A DNA stretch of 64,000 bases from Clostridium sp. BJN0001. GTDB taxonomy: Bacteria; Bacillota; Clostridia; Clostridiales; Clostridiaceae. The stretch spans positions 435,501-499,500 of the forward strand of contig NZ_CP094971.1 of NCBI RefSeq assembly GCF_022869825.1, in the 5' to 3' direction. Position 1 is the first letter of the stretch. Each line of letters opens with the position of its first letter. Under the pieces are notes generated by a model. The model was not told the DNA's origin and did no database searches. It worked only from the letters and a program-made list of their open reading frames with translations. Below are positions 8,959 through 16,715 of this stretch, one piece after another. Position numbers and translations under genes: made by a program.

Positions 8959-10245
8959 TTGAATAAAAAATTAAAGCATTTGGCTTTAATAGGAATTTTT
9001 ACGTCTACATTTTCGCTTTTGGGAATGTATGGAAATGTTTTGAACTGCCCTAAAAGTGTCTATGCACAAGAAACTCAAACTTACAGTTCAGATGAAAATA
9101 ATGCATCAACGTATCTTAATAATGTTACTATTAATGGAGAGAATATTGGATTTTCTTATATAGAGAGCGAATATACTTTAAGAATTGATAATCCTTCAGG
9201 AAAATTTTTACTAAAGGTTTATCCAGAGAGTAGTGATACTACAATTAAGGTAAGTAACACTACTTTAAATTCAAATAATAGTATTATTTTGAGAATGAGT
9301 AAGTTTGGAATTTATAAAATACCTATTACTGTAAATAATAAAATAACTAATAAAACAAGAACATATGTTATTAATATATATAGAGGGGTAAATATTGAAA
9401 ATGATACCGAAGATTCTGACATAACTACAGGCTGGATTAAGGATGAAGAAAATAGTGAGTGGAAATATGTCTATGGAAATGGCGAAGAGGCAAAAAGTGC
9501 ATGGATCTATGATAGTAATTTTAAAAATTATTACTATTTTGATGAGTTTGGATATATGCAGAAAAACTGGGTATCAGATAATGAAGGAACGTATTTTTTA
9601 GATGGAAGTGGAGCATTATATAGAGGATGGATTAATCTTTATTCATCATGGTACTATTTAGATGAAGATACAGGACTTGAAAAAGAGTCTGAATGGTATA
9701 AAGACAAGAATAATGTGTATTACTATTTTAATGATGATGGAGTAATGCAGACATCATGGGTTTTAGATAATGATAAATGGTATTATCTTGATTATAATGG
9801 AAAGATGCAAAAAGGTTGGCTATATTATAAAAATGATTGGTACTATCTAAATGATTCAGGAGATATGCAAGAAGGCGGATGGAAATTTATAAATGGTACA
9901 TGGTATTATTTTTATGAAAATGGGAAAATGGCCAAATGGTGGATTGAATATAATGATGAATGGTACTATCTAAATGATGATGGTTCTATGAAAACAGGCT
10001 GGTTTTATTATAAGAATGAGTGGTATTTTCTTAAATCTGATGGCAATATGACATCAGGTGAGTGGTATTTCGACTCAAATGACTGGTACTATATAAATTA
10101 TAGTGGAACTATGAGAACAGGCTGGCTTTCAAAAGACGGGAAGCTCTATTATCTTAATGAAGATGGCAAAATGGAGAAAAATGGAGTCCTAATTGAAGGG
10201 GTTTATCTTAGATGTAATAGCGATGGTTCTGTAGAGATGATTTAG
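8959..10245 (+). CDS. Secreted choline-binding protein with cadherin-like domain
   Basis: I prefer the TTG at 8959, which has GAGGTGA five bases upstream; an in-frame GTG at 8950 is weaker. The 428-residue product has a signal peptide ending near SVYAQE, one cadherin-like beta-sandwich (STYLNNVTINGENIGF to YVINIYRG, about residues 45-145) and then about twelve aromatic-Gly wall-binding repeats up to the C-terminus. There is no catalytic domain. It looks like a shorter relative of the 1000-residue protein at 2486 and probably binds phosphocholine on teichoic acid as a surface structural protein. Confidence 0.8.
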   Translation: MNKKLKHLALIGIFTSTFSLLGMYGNVLNCPKSVYAQETQTYSSDENNASTYLNNVTINGENIGFSYIESEYTLRIDNPSGKFLLKVYPESSDTTIKVSNTTLNSNNSIILRMSKFGIYKIPITVNNKITNKTRTYVINIYRGVNIENDTEDSDITTGWIKDEENSEWKYVYGNGEEAKSAWIYDSNFKNYYYFDEFGYMQKNWVSDNEGTYFLDGSGALYRGWINLYSSWYYLDEDTGLEKESEWYKDKNNVYYYFNDDGVMQTSWVLDNDKWYYLDYNGKMQKGWLYYKNDWYYLNDSGDMQEGGWKFINGTWYYFYENGKMAKWWIEYNDEWYYLNDDGSMKTGWFYYKNEWYFLKSDGNMTSGEWYFDSNDWYYINYSGTMRTGWLSKDGKLYYLNEDGKMEKNGVLIEGVYLRCNSDGSVEMI

Positions 10246-10324
10246 TAATGTGATTCTTTACGACAGGGTATGGTTATGATATACTTATTTAGTTAAAGAT
10301 TTATATGGGACGACCACAGAAAGA

Positions 10325-10620
10325 TGTTAATAATTGATAATGAATTAGTAATTGACAATTGATAATGAATTAGTAATTGACAATGGACATTGCAAATGAC
10401 AAATTGTTAAAGGACAAAGGACAATATAAATGACAAATTGTTAAAGGACAAATGACAAATGAGGTGGAAATTCCGCAGGAATTTCATTTTATGGTATTTT
10501 GCGATTCTCGCAAAATACTAAAGCTTTCGCCTGAAGCGAAAGCTCAATATATTTTAGTTTCTGCGACTTGAGCAGAAACATCCTGATTTGTCATTTGTCA
10601 CCTGTCATTTGTCATTTCAA
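10325..10620 (-). repeat. Four-hairpin interspersed repeat, copy 4 (reverse)
   Basis: The core is at 10463-10578, read on the minus strand. On the plus strand it begins GGTGGAAATTCC and ends GCAGAAA. The array at 10387-10460 contains two units of AAATTGTTAAAGGACAAA type; 10438-10454 is the exact complement of the IS110 target CATTTGTCCTTTAACAA. This repeat fills most of the gap between the choline-binding gene and prfC. The rest (10246-10324) shows AT-rich sequence only. Confidence 0.85.
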
Positions 10621-10656
10621 ATGTGGCGCCTTTAATACAAATAGGAGGATTTAGCG

Positions 10657-12252
10657 TTGGCTGATTATATAAATGAAATTGAAAAAAGAAGAACTTTTGC
10701 AATAATATCACATCCAGATGCTGGTAAGACAACACTTACAGAAAAGCTTTTATTATACGGAGGAGCAATAAGACTTGCAGGTTCTGTAAAAGCTAGAAAG
10801 ACTTCAAAACATGCGGTATCAGATTGGATGGAAATTGAAAAACAAAGGGGTATTTCTGTAACTTCATCAGTTATGCAGTTTAATTATGAAGGTTATTGTA
10901 TAAATATACTAGATACTCCAGGACATCAGGATTTCTCAGAAGATACATATAGAACACTTATGGCAGCAGATAGTGCTGTAATGGTAATTGATGCAGCTAA
11001 AGGTATAGAGGATCAGACAAGAAAACTCTTTCAAGTATGTTCATTAAGAGGAATTCCTATTTTTACATTTATAAATAAGATGGATAGAGAATCAAGAGAT
11101 CCTTTTGAATTATTAGATGACATTGAAGCTGAACTTGGAATTAAGACATATCCTATAAACTGGCCTATAGGTTCAGGAAAAGAATTTAAAGGTGTTTATG
11201 AAAGAGATAGCAAAAAAGTTTTAGCATTTAATGGAGGAAATCATGGTCAGACTGAAGTAAAATCAGTTGAAGGTGAAGTTGATGATGAAATTTTTAAAGA
11301 TCTTTTAGGAACAGCTCTTCACGATAAATTAAAAGAGGATATAGAGCTTTTAGATATAGCAGGCGATGAACTTGATTTAAATCAGGTAAGAAAAGGAAAT
11401 CTTACACCTGTATTTTTCGGATCTGCTCTTACAAATTTTGGAGTTGAGCCATTTTTAGAGCATTTCTTAAAGATGACAACATCACCTCTTGCAAGAAATT
11501 CAGATAAAGGTGAAGTTGATCCATTTGATAAAGATTTTTCTGCATTCGTATTTAAAATTCAGGCAAATATGAATAAAGCGCATAGAGATAGAATTGCGTT
11601 TATGAGAATATGTTCAGGAAAATTTACAAAAGGTATGGAAGTATTCCATATGCAGCAAAATAAAAAGATAAAATTAGCTCAGCCTCAACAGTTTTTAGCT
11701 CAAGATAGAGAAATTGTTGAAAATGCTTATGCTGGAGATATCATAGGAGTATTTGATCCTGGTGTATTTTCAATAGGAGATACATTATGCAGCAGCTCAA
11801 ATAAATTTAAGTTTGAAGGAATACCTTCATTTGCACCAGAACATTTTGCAAGGGTAAGACCTGTTGATACAATGAAGAGAAAGCAGTTCATAAAAGGTGT
11901 TACACAGATTGCACAAGAAGGAGCAATACAAGTATTTAAAGAAATCCATATAGGAATGGAAGAAATAATTGTAGGTGTTGTAGGTGTACTTCAGTTTGAA
12001 GTATTAGAATATAGACTTAAGAGCGAATATAACGTTGATATAAAGATGGATAGACTTACATATAGATTTGTAAGATGGATAGAAAATGAAGGTATCGATA
12101 TGGATTCATTAAATCTTACATCAGATACTAAAAAAGTTAAAGACTTAAAAGAAAATAACCTTCTTATATTTGAAAATGACTGGGGAATTAATTGGGCACT
12201 TGATCATAATAAGGGAATTATTTTGTCGTCTGTTGGTAAAAGTGAGCAATAG
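10657..12252 (+). CDS. prfC: Peptide chain release factor 3
   Basis: The TTG start at 10657 has a perfect AGGAGG (10643-10648). The 531-residue length is normal for RF3. The GTPase motifs are ISHPDAGKTTLTEKLL (G1), the switch region KQRGISVTSSVMQF, DTPGHQDFSEDTYR (G3) and NKMDRE (G4), followed by EF-Tu-like beta-barrel and C-terminal RF3 regions (RPVDTMKRKQF, GVVGVLQFEVL). It recycles RF1/RF2 from the ribosome after peptide release. It is a housekeeping gene sitting just downstream of repeat copy 4, so its promoter must lie in or beside that repeat. Confidence 0.97.
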   Translation: MADYINEIEKRRTFAIISHPDAGKTTLTEKLLLYGGAIRLAGSVKARKTSKHAVSDWMEIEKQRGISVTSSVMQFNYEGYCINILDTPGHQDFSEDTYRTLMAADSAVMVIDAAKGIEDQTRKLFQVCSLRGIPIFTFINKMDRESRDPFELLDDIEAELGIKTYPINWPIGSGKEFKGVYERDSKKVLAFNGGNHGQTEVKSVEGEVDDEIFKDLLGTALHDKLKEDIELLDIAGDELDLNQVRKGNLTPVFFGSALTNFGVEPFLEHFLKMTTSPLARNSDKGEVDPFDKDFSAFVFKIQANMNKAHRDRIAFMRICSGKFTKGMEVFHMQQNKKIKLAQPQQFLAQDREIVENAYAGDIIGVFDPGVFSIGDTLCSSSNKFKFEGIPSFAPEHFARVRPVDTMKRKQFIKGVTQIAQEGAIQVFKEIHIGMEEIIVGVVGVLQFEVLEYRLKSEYNVDIKMDRLTYRFVRWIENEGIDMDSLNLTSDTKKVKDLKENNLLIFENDWGINWALDHNKGIILSSVGKSEQ

Positions 12253-12314
12253 TGTTTATTAAATAGGATATATATATTATAATAGTAGTATATTATCTAA
12301 AAATAAGGGGTTGA

Positions 12315-12593
12315 ATGAGTATGAAAGTAATTAAAAAAAGTGGAAAGATTCAAGATTTTAATCTAGATAAGATATCATCTTCTGTAAAAAATGCATCATA
12401 TGAAACAAAGCAGGCTCTTGCAGATTCAGATTTAAAACTTGTCAGAAAAGAAACTTTGGATATTTTGGGAAAATTAGGGAAAGACAGAAATACTTCATCA
12501 TATGAAATTTTTGGAGTAGTATTAGACGTTCTTGATTCACTTGGTTTTAAGGACGTTGCAAAAAAATATATAAGTGGTTCATTTGAAATATAA
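12315..12593 (+). CDS. Stand-alone ATP-cone domain protein
   Basis: The 92-residue product is almost entirely one ATP-cone: MKVIKKSGKIQDFNLDKISSSV, then LVRKETLDILGKL and the closing DVAKKYISGSFEI. ATP-cones bind ATP/dATP and normally sit at the N-terminus of ribonucleotide reductases or inside NrdR. Here there is neither a reductase domain nor the NrdR zinc ribbon, and no nrd gene is nearby. The start ATG has AAGGGG upstream. It could be a free nucleotide-sensing regulator; its partner is unknown. Confidence 0.7.
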   Translation: MSMKVIKKSGKIQDFNLDKISSSVKNASYETKQALADSDLKLVRKETLDILGKLGKDRNTSSYEIFGVVLDVLDSLGFKDVAKKYISGSFEI

Positions 12594-12631
12594 TTTGATT
12601 ATAAAAACTAGAGGATAAAGTTCTAAACGAT

Positions 12632-12660
12632 AATTATAAAAATAAATTTTATAATTTTTA
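12632..12660 (+). terminator. AT-rich hairpin with T-tail after the ATP-cone gene
   Basis: Arms AATTATAAAA (12632-12641) and TTTTATAATT (12647-12656) are followed by a short run of T. The stem has no G or C, so termination strength is uncertain. Confidence 0.4.
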
Positions 12661-12704
12661 AATAGTCTTTGTCCTTTTTTTCTAAATTAAAGGAGGGACA
12701 AGCT

Positions 12705-14576
12705 TTGAGTAATGTAAAGAAAGTGATGCTTTTGGTCTTTTCATTATTTGTTATGTTTGCAGTTATGCCGTCTGTTACAGTATACGCATACAGCAGTGAT
12801 TATGAGATAATATCAGATACAAAAGTTAAAGCAAACGATTTAAAAGAATGGGCTAAAGCAAGAGGAGCAACAGATACTTTTGTAGATCTTGTAGACTTAT
12901 ATTATAAATATTCGAAAGAATGTGGTGATGTAAATCCTGCTATTGCTTATGTACAAGCAGCTAAAGAAACAAATTTTGGACGTTTTAATGGCGTTGTACC
13001 TGAAAAGTATTGTAATCCTTGTGGACTTAAGACATCAGCAGGTGGAGCTAATGACGATGTTAATGCACATCAGCAGTTTGACAGCTGGGATGATGGTGTA
13101 AAGGCTCATCTTGATCATCTTGCATTATATGCAGGAGCAGAAGGCTACCCAAAATCTGGAACAAAAGATCCAAGACATTTTAGAACACTAAAAGGAAAAG
13201 CAGAGACTGTATCATCTCTTGGAGGAAAATGGGCACCAAATACATCATATGGTGATGAAATAGTAAGCTCATATAATGATCTTCAAAAATCAGTAGGAAT
13301 AGAAGATACTGCTCCTAAAGACGATAAGAATGAAAATTCTTCAAATGCAGTTATAATGGACAACCCTCCTGGATATAATGATTCAGACAATAATACAAAT
13401 AAGAATACAAATACTAATATAAATAATAATACAAATATCATTTCTTCAAATGTTCTTAAGTATTCAAATACTACAGGATGGGTTAAAGATAAAGATGTAT
13501 GGTATTATTTTGAAACAAATACAAATAAAAAAACAGGATGGCTTAAATATAAAAATAACTGGTACTATCTTGATAAAACAACAGGAATGATGCAGACAGG
13601 ATTTATTAATGATGGTAGTTTTGATTATTATTTAAACCCTGATGGAATTATGGTAACAGGATGGAAAAGTGTAAATAATACATGGTATTATTTCAATCAA
13701 GGTGGCTCTATGCTTGTTTCTTCATGGGTAGGATCAGATCCAAACTGGTATTATGTAGGAAGTAATGGACAGATGGTAGAAGGCTGGATAACATATAAAG
13801 AAAGCAAATACTATTTAAATAAAGGTTCAGGACTTATGGCAGCAAATGTAGTTGTTTCTGGAATAAAAATAGGAAAAGACGGAAAAGCTATTATAGATAA
13901 TAGTAAAGAGATTGTAGAAAATGAAGAAGATAAAAAAGATCAAGAAGACAACAATACTAGTAAAAAAGATATAACAATAGTTATAGATCCTGGTCACAAT
14001 AATGGCGGTGATGGTTCTGCACAAAATGTTATAAATGGAGTTTCTTATTCAGAACTTGAACTTAACATGGAAACAGGACAAAAGATAGCTGATACATTAG
14101 AATCTAAAGGATATAATGTAGTGCTTACAAGAAAAACTGGAGAAATTCAAAATCGTTTACTTACAGATAGTTTAAAAGAAAGAGTAAAGATTGCAAATAA
14201 TGCAGATGCAGATTTATTTATAAGCATACATCATAATTCTTATAAGGTAAATTCTTCTGTGCATGGAGTTGAAGTATTATATGATACAGCAAAGCCAAAT
14301 GGTATCTTTGAAGGTGAAACATTAGATAGTAATAAAGTTGAACTTAGCAAAAAGATTGCAGCTGATTTAAGCGCTAAGATAAGTGATGAATTTAACACTA
14401 ATAATAGAGGTGCAAAAGAGCAGTATCTTGCAGTTTGTAGAAACACCAAGATGCCAGCGGTACTTATAGAATGTGGATTTATCACAAATGAAGATGAAGC
14501 TAAAAGATGCTCAGATTCACAGAGTCAGCAGAAGCTCGCAGATGTAGTATGTGAAGTTGTTGAAGAATACTTTTAA
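12705..14576 (+). CDS. Bifunctional choline-binding autolysin (glucosaminidase-like + Amidase_3)
   Basis: The start is taken at the TTG at 12705, with AAAGGAGGGAC upstream; an earlier in-frame TTG reads through this ribosome site. The 623-residue product has a signal peptide ending near VYAYSS, a glucosaminidase-type domain at about 35-205 (AYVQAAKETNFGRF with a likely catalytic Glu), an Asn/Thr-rich linker, six or seven wall-binding repeats (about 255-420), and an Amidase_3 domain to the end with IDPGHNN, SELELN, SIHHNS and IECGF. It should cleave peptidoglycan at two bonds while docked to choline. It is a paralogue of the gene at base 1. Confidence 0.9.
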   Translation: MSNVKKVMLLVFSLFVMFAVMPSVTVYAYSSDYEIISDTKVKANDLKEWAKARGATDTFVDLVDLYYKYSKECGDVNPAIAYVQAAKETNFGRFNGVVPEKYCNPCGLKTSAGGANDDVNAHQQFDSWDDGVKAHLDHLALYAGAEGYPKSGTKDPRHFRTLKGKAETVSSLGGKWAPNTSYGDEIVSSYNDLQKSVGIEDTAPKDDKNENSSNAVIMDNPPGYNDSDNNTNKNTNTNINNNTNIISSNVLKYSNTTGWVKDKDVWYYFETNTNKKTGWLKYKNNWYYLDKTTGMMQTGFINDGSFDYYLNPDGIMVTGWKSVNNTWYYFNQGGSMLVSSWVGSDPNWYYVGSNGQMVEGWITYKESKYYLNKGSGLMAANVVVSGIKIGKDGKAIIDNSKEIVENEEDKKDQEDNNTSKKDITIVIDPGHNNGGDGSAQNVINGVSYSELELNMETGQKIADTLESKGYNVVLTRKTGEIQNRLLTDSLKERVKIANNADADLFISIHHNSYKVNSSVHGVEVLYDTAKPNGIFEGETLDSNKVELSKKIAADLSAKISDEFNTNNRGAKEQYLAVCRNTKMPAVLIECGFITNEDEAKRCSDSQSQQKLADVVCEVVEEYF

Positions 14577-14582
14577 GAACAT

Positions 14583-14758
14583 ACTAAATGACAAAGGACA
14601 TACTAAAGGACAAATCAAGATGTTTCTGCTCAAATCGCAGAAACGTAGAATTTATTTAGATTTCGCTTCAGGCGAAACCTTCAAGTTTTTTGCGAGAATC
14701 GCAAAAAACTATATAATGAAATTCCTGCGGAATTTCCACCTCCTTTGTCATTTGTCCT
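14583..14758 (+). repeat. Four-hairpin interspersed repeat, copy 5, left part (split by IS110-type element)
   Basis: The core at 14623-14740 is complete, followed by the first units of the right array ending CATTTGTCCT at 14749-14758. The rest of the array (TTAACAATTTGTCC onward) reappears at 16586 after the IS110-type element. Rejoining the two parts restores CATTTGTCCTTTAACAATTTGTCC, the same sequence as intact copies 3 and 4. Confidence 0.85.
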
Positions 14759-14760
14759 CG

Positions 14761-14766
14761 TATAAT
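14761..14766 (+). promoter_or_regulatory. -10 half of a promoter formed at the IS110 circle junction
   Basis: TATAAT begins two bases inside the left end. In an excised circle it would be preceded by the right end, which carries TTGACC at 16565-16570. The spacer is then 15 bases (16571-16585) plus 2 (14759-14760), which is 17. In the integrated form no matching -35 was noted, so the promoter should be active mainly in the circle. Confidence 0.7.
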
Positions 14767-14808
14767 AGGTTTGTAATAAGAAATTTTCTTATTATAAACC
14801 TATTTTTA
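14764..14808 (+). terminator. Insulator-like terminator at the left end of the IS110-type element
   Basis: A 20-bp stem (AATAGGTTTGTAATAAGAAA at 14764-14783 against 14785-14804, with one G-U pair) has a one-base loop and is followed by T residues. Read-through from the flanking autolysin gene should stop here. A transcript starting at the circle-junction promoter, near 14773, would lack half of the left arm. Confidence 0.7.
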
Positions 14809-14834
14809 TTATATAGAATAAAGAAAGTGTCTTT

Positions 14835-15145
14835 TTTCCTATGGGAGTTCTCCCGATATTTTGTTACTCATTCTTATCTGCTTTCTAAATCTATATTTCA
14901 AAAAAATATTTATAAAGAATTATCCTAATGTTAAAATATCCGTAATGGAAATTAACAAAGGTTACAGCCGCATTTGTCCTGCAAAACATTATGTTATTGC
15001 CTTTAAAGCTTGCTGCCTAATCAGAATATCAAATTCTGCTTACACAAATGTTGCATCTCCTACCGTAGCCGCCAGCAAGGTATTTCGGTTTGGATGAATG
15101 CTGATTACGCGAGGGTTCAGTTAATATTCTGAATTAGGATAATTC
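14835..15145 (+). ncRNA. Candidate bridge RNA of the IS110-type element
   Basis: This non-coding stretch is more G/C-rich than its surroundings and structured. GGGAG-TT-CTCCC at 14843-14854 makes a 5' hairpin. A first loop, closed by AAAGG (14957-14961) and CCTTT, contains CATTTGTCCT at 14971-14980, identical to the left target including the CT core, and TGTTA at 14992-14996, complementary to TAACA in the right target. A second domain is closed by CCTAATCAGAATAT (15016-15029) and ATATTCTGAATTAGG (15124-15138). It contains ATTACGCGAG (15104-15113), which matches 8 of 10 bases of the complement of CT plus the left end of the element. The exact ends are estimates; the left-donor guide is not clear. 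Confidence 0.7.
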
Positions 15146-15185
15146 CTTTTTAACTTCCTTATTATATTTGAAAGGTGGTGATTTT

Positions 15186-16463
15186 ATGAAGAATATAAAT
15201 TACTTATCAACGCTATTTGTAGGAATTGATATAAGTTCACGAGAAAATGTTGTTTCTGCTTTAAATTTCAATCAAGATTTTTTAATTAAAATGAAAGCGG
15301 TCGCGAATACGCAGACCGGTGCAAAGCAGCTTGAAACTATGCTTGTTGATGTATTAAAAAATAATATTTATAAATCTGTAATAATTGGATTAGAATCTAC
15401 TTCGTTTTACGGAGTTCACATCGCTAATTTTTTATCAACAAGTGAAATATTAATGCCATATAAACCATATGTTTATTGTTTAAATCCAAAGGAGATTGCT
15501 AACTACAAAAAATCATTTAATGACCTCAATAAAAATGATGGTATAGATTCATTTGTAATTGCTGATTTTGCAAGGGTTGGGAGAATACATATCGAACCAT
15601 GGCATGGCTCTCAATATCTTGCTTTGCAAAGACTTACAAGACATAGGCTTCATATAGCAAATTCCTTAACAAGAGAAAAAACCTATATGCTTTCAAATGT
15701 ATTTCTCAAATTTAGTGAATTTGCTTTATTAGATGATGAAAAGCATCCTTTTTCAGACAAATTTGGAGCAACTGCATCATCAATATTAACAGAATTTTTG
15801 TCTACTGAAGATATCGCAAATACTCCCATGGAGGAGCTTGTGAATTTCGTAAATAAAAAAAGCCGAAAACAAATTTCTAATCCTGAACTTACTGTTGAAA
15901 TTCTGCAGCAAGCGGCGCGAAACTCGTATCGGCTTGATAAATGTTTATATGAACCCCTTACAACTTCTATTGCCTGTTCTTTTAACTGTATTCAGGCATT
16001 TCAAAATCAACTAAAAACTATTAACAGAGCTATCGAAAAAACTGTAAAGGGTTTAAATGCTAACGAATATCAAATCTTGATGTCAATCCCTGGATTTGGT
16101 CCTGTATACTCTAGTGGTATAATCGCCGAACTAGGTAGCATAAAAAACTTTCCTAACAATGATACCGTTGCAAAATATGCCGGTATCGTATGGAAGGAAA
16201 ATCAATCCGGTAGTTTTAAAGCTGAAAAAACACCTATGAGCAAAGCTGGTAACAGATATTTGCGTTATTATCTTATAGAAGCTACTACAAGTGTCATAAG
16301 ACACATTCCGGAATATGAAAAATTCTATAAAAAGAAATACGCTGAAGTTACTACTCATCAACATAAACGAGCACTTGCGTTAACATCTCGTAAATTAATT
16401 CGTTTGATTTTTGGATTGCTGGCTAAAAATCAACTCTATTCTGCAGATAGTGTAGATAGATAA
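15186..16463 (+). CDS. IS110-family DEDD recombinase
   Basis: The start is the ATG at 15186 with AAAGGTGGTGA upstream. The 425-residue product has an N-terminal RuvC-like DEDD domain (FVGIDISSREN, IIGLESTSFYG, NDGIDSFVIADFAR) and a C-terminal Transposase_20 domain (IPGFGPVYSSGIIAELGSI, FPNNDTVAKYAGI) with a serine in NQSGSF where the catalytic Ser is expected. IS110 recombinases join element and target through a CT-type core and, in characterised members, are guided by a bispecific RNA encoded in the element. The long leader upstream of the gene, rather than downstream, fits the IS110 rather than the IS1111 subgroup. Confidence 0.92.
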   Translation: MKNINYLSTLFVGIDISSRENVVSALNFNQDFLIKMKAVANTQTGAKQLETMLVDVLKNNIYKSVIIGLESTSFYGVHIANFLSTSEILMPYKPYVYCLNPKEIANYKKSFNDLNKNDGIDSFVIADFARVGRIHIEPWHGSQYLALQRLTRHRLHIANSLTREKTYMLSNVFLKFSEFALLDDEKHPFSDKFGATASSILTEFLSTEDIANTPMEELVNFVNKKSRKQISNPELTVEILQQAARNSYRLDKCLYEPLTTSIACSFNCIQAFQNQLKTINRAIEKTVKGLNANEYQILMSIPGFGPVYSSGIIAELGSIKNFPNNDTVAKYAGIVWKENQSGSFKAEKTPMSKAGNRYLRYYLIEATTSVIRHIPEYEKFYKKKYAEVTTHQHKRALALTSRKLIRLIFGLLAKNQLYSADSVDR

Positions 16464-16564
16464 CTTAATACATAATTTGGCGAACATACATTCCCGCCAG
16501 ACTGTATGTCTATTAGTGTTGACTTTTTTTATAAAAATTATTCAAAATTATTTTCATTTTTCTC

Positions 16565-16570
16565 TTGACC
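16565..16570 (+). promoter_or_regulatory. -35 half of the IS110 circle-junction promoter
   Basis: TTGACC lies 15 bases from the right end. Combined with TATAAT two bases inside the left end, it gives a 17-base spacer when the ends are joined. Confidence 0.7.
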
Positions 16571-16585
16571 TATTACCAAATTGCT

Positions 16586-16632
16586 TTAACAATTTGTCCT
16601 TTGTAACTGTCCTTTGTGTTTTGAACATGTTG
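16586..16632 (+). repeat. Copy 5 repeat, right part after the IS110-type element
   Basis: TTAACAATTTGTCC followed by TTTGTAACTGTCCTTTG continues the right array of copy 5. It runs straight into the promoter region of the licB-like gene. Confidence 0.75.
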
Positions 16633-16679
16633 TTTTGAACAATGAACAATGTTATTATAAAGATGTTCAAAAAATGAAC
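16630..16679 (+). promoter_or_regulatory. Promoter and GTTCA-N5-TGAAC operator of the licB-like gene
   Basis: TTGTTT (16630-16635), 17 bases and TATTAT (16653-16658) form the promoter. The spacer carries TGAAC half-sites. GTTCAAAAAATGAAC at 16665-16679 is a perfect palindrome of the shared type, placed 6 bases after the -10, over the expected start. Confidence 0.75.
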
Positions 16680-16715
16680 TTAATAATTTTGATGATTAAA
16701 GGAGAATATTGAGAT

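Larger units (their letters stand above)
14759..16585 (+). mobile_element. IS110-type insertion element with bridge-RNA-like upstream region
   Basis: The element is 1827 bp. The ends were located by comparing the interrupted repeat with intact copies: left flank CATTTGTCCT, right flank TTAACAATTTG, with a CT dinucleotide at both junctions (14757-14758 and 16584-16585). There are no terminal inverted repeats and no longer target duplication, as is usual for IS110. From left to right it holds a TATAAT, a terminator-like hairpin, a structured non-coding region, the DEDD recombinase gene and a TTGACC near the right end. Joining the ends would place TTGACC 17 bases from TATAAT. Confidence 0.85.

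Noticed and set aside
14551..15097. Two open frames (about 125 and 78 residues) between the autolysin gene and the IS110 recombinase
   Set aside because: They run across repeat copy 5, the terminator hairpin and the structured leader, have no ribosome site at a sensible start and no family features.
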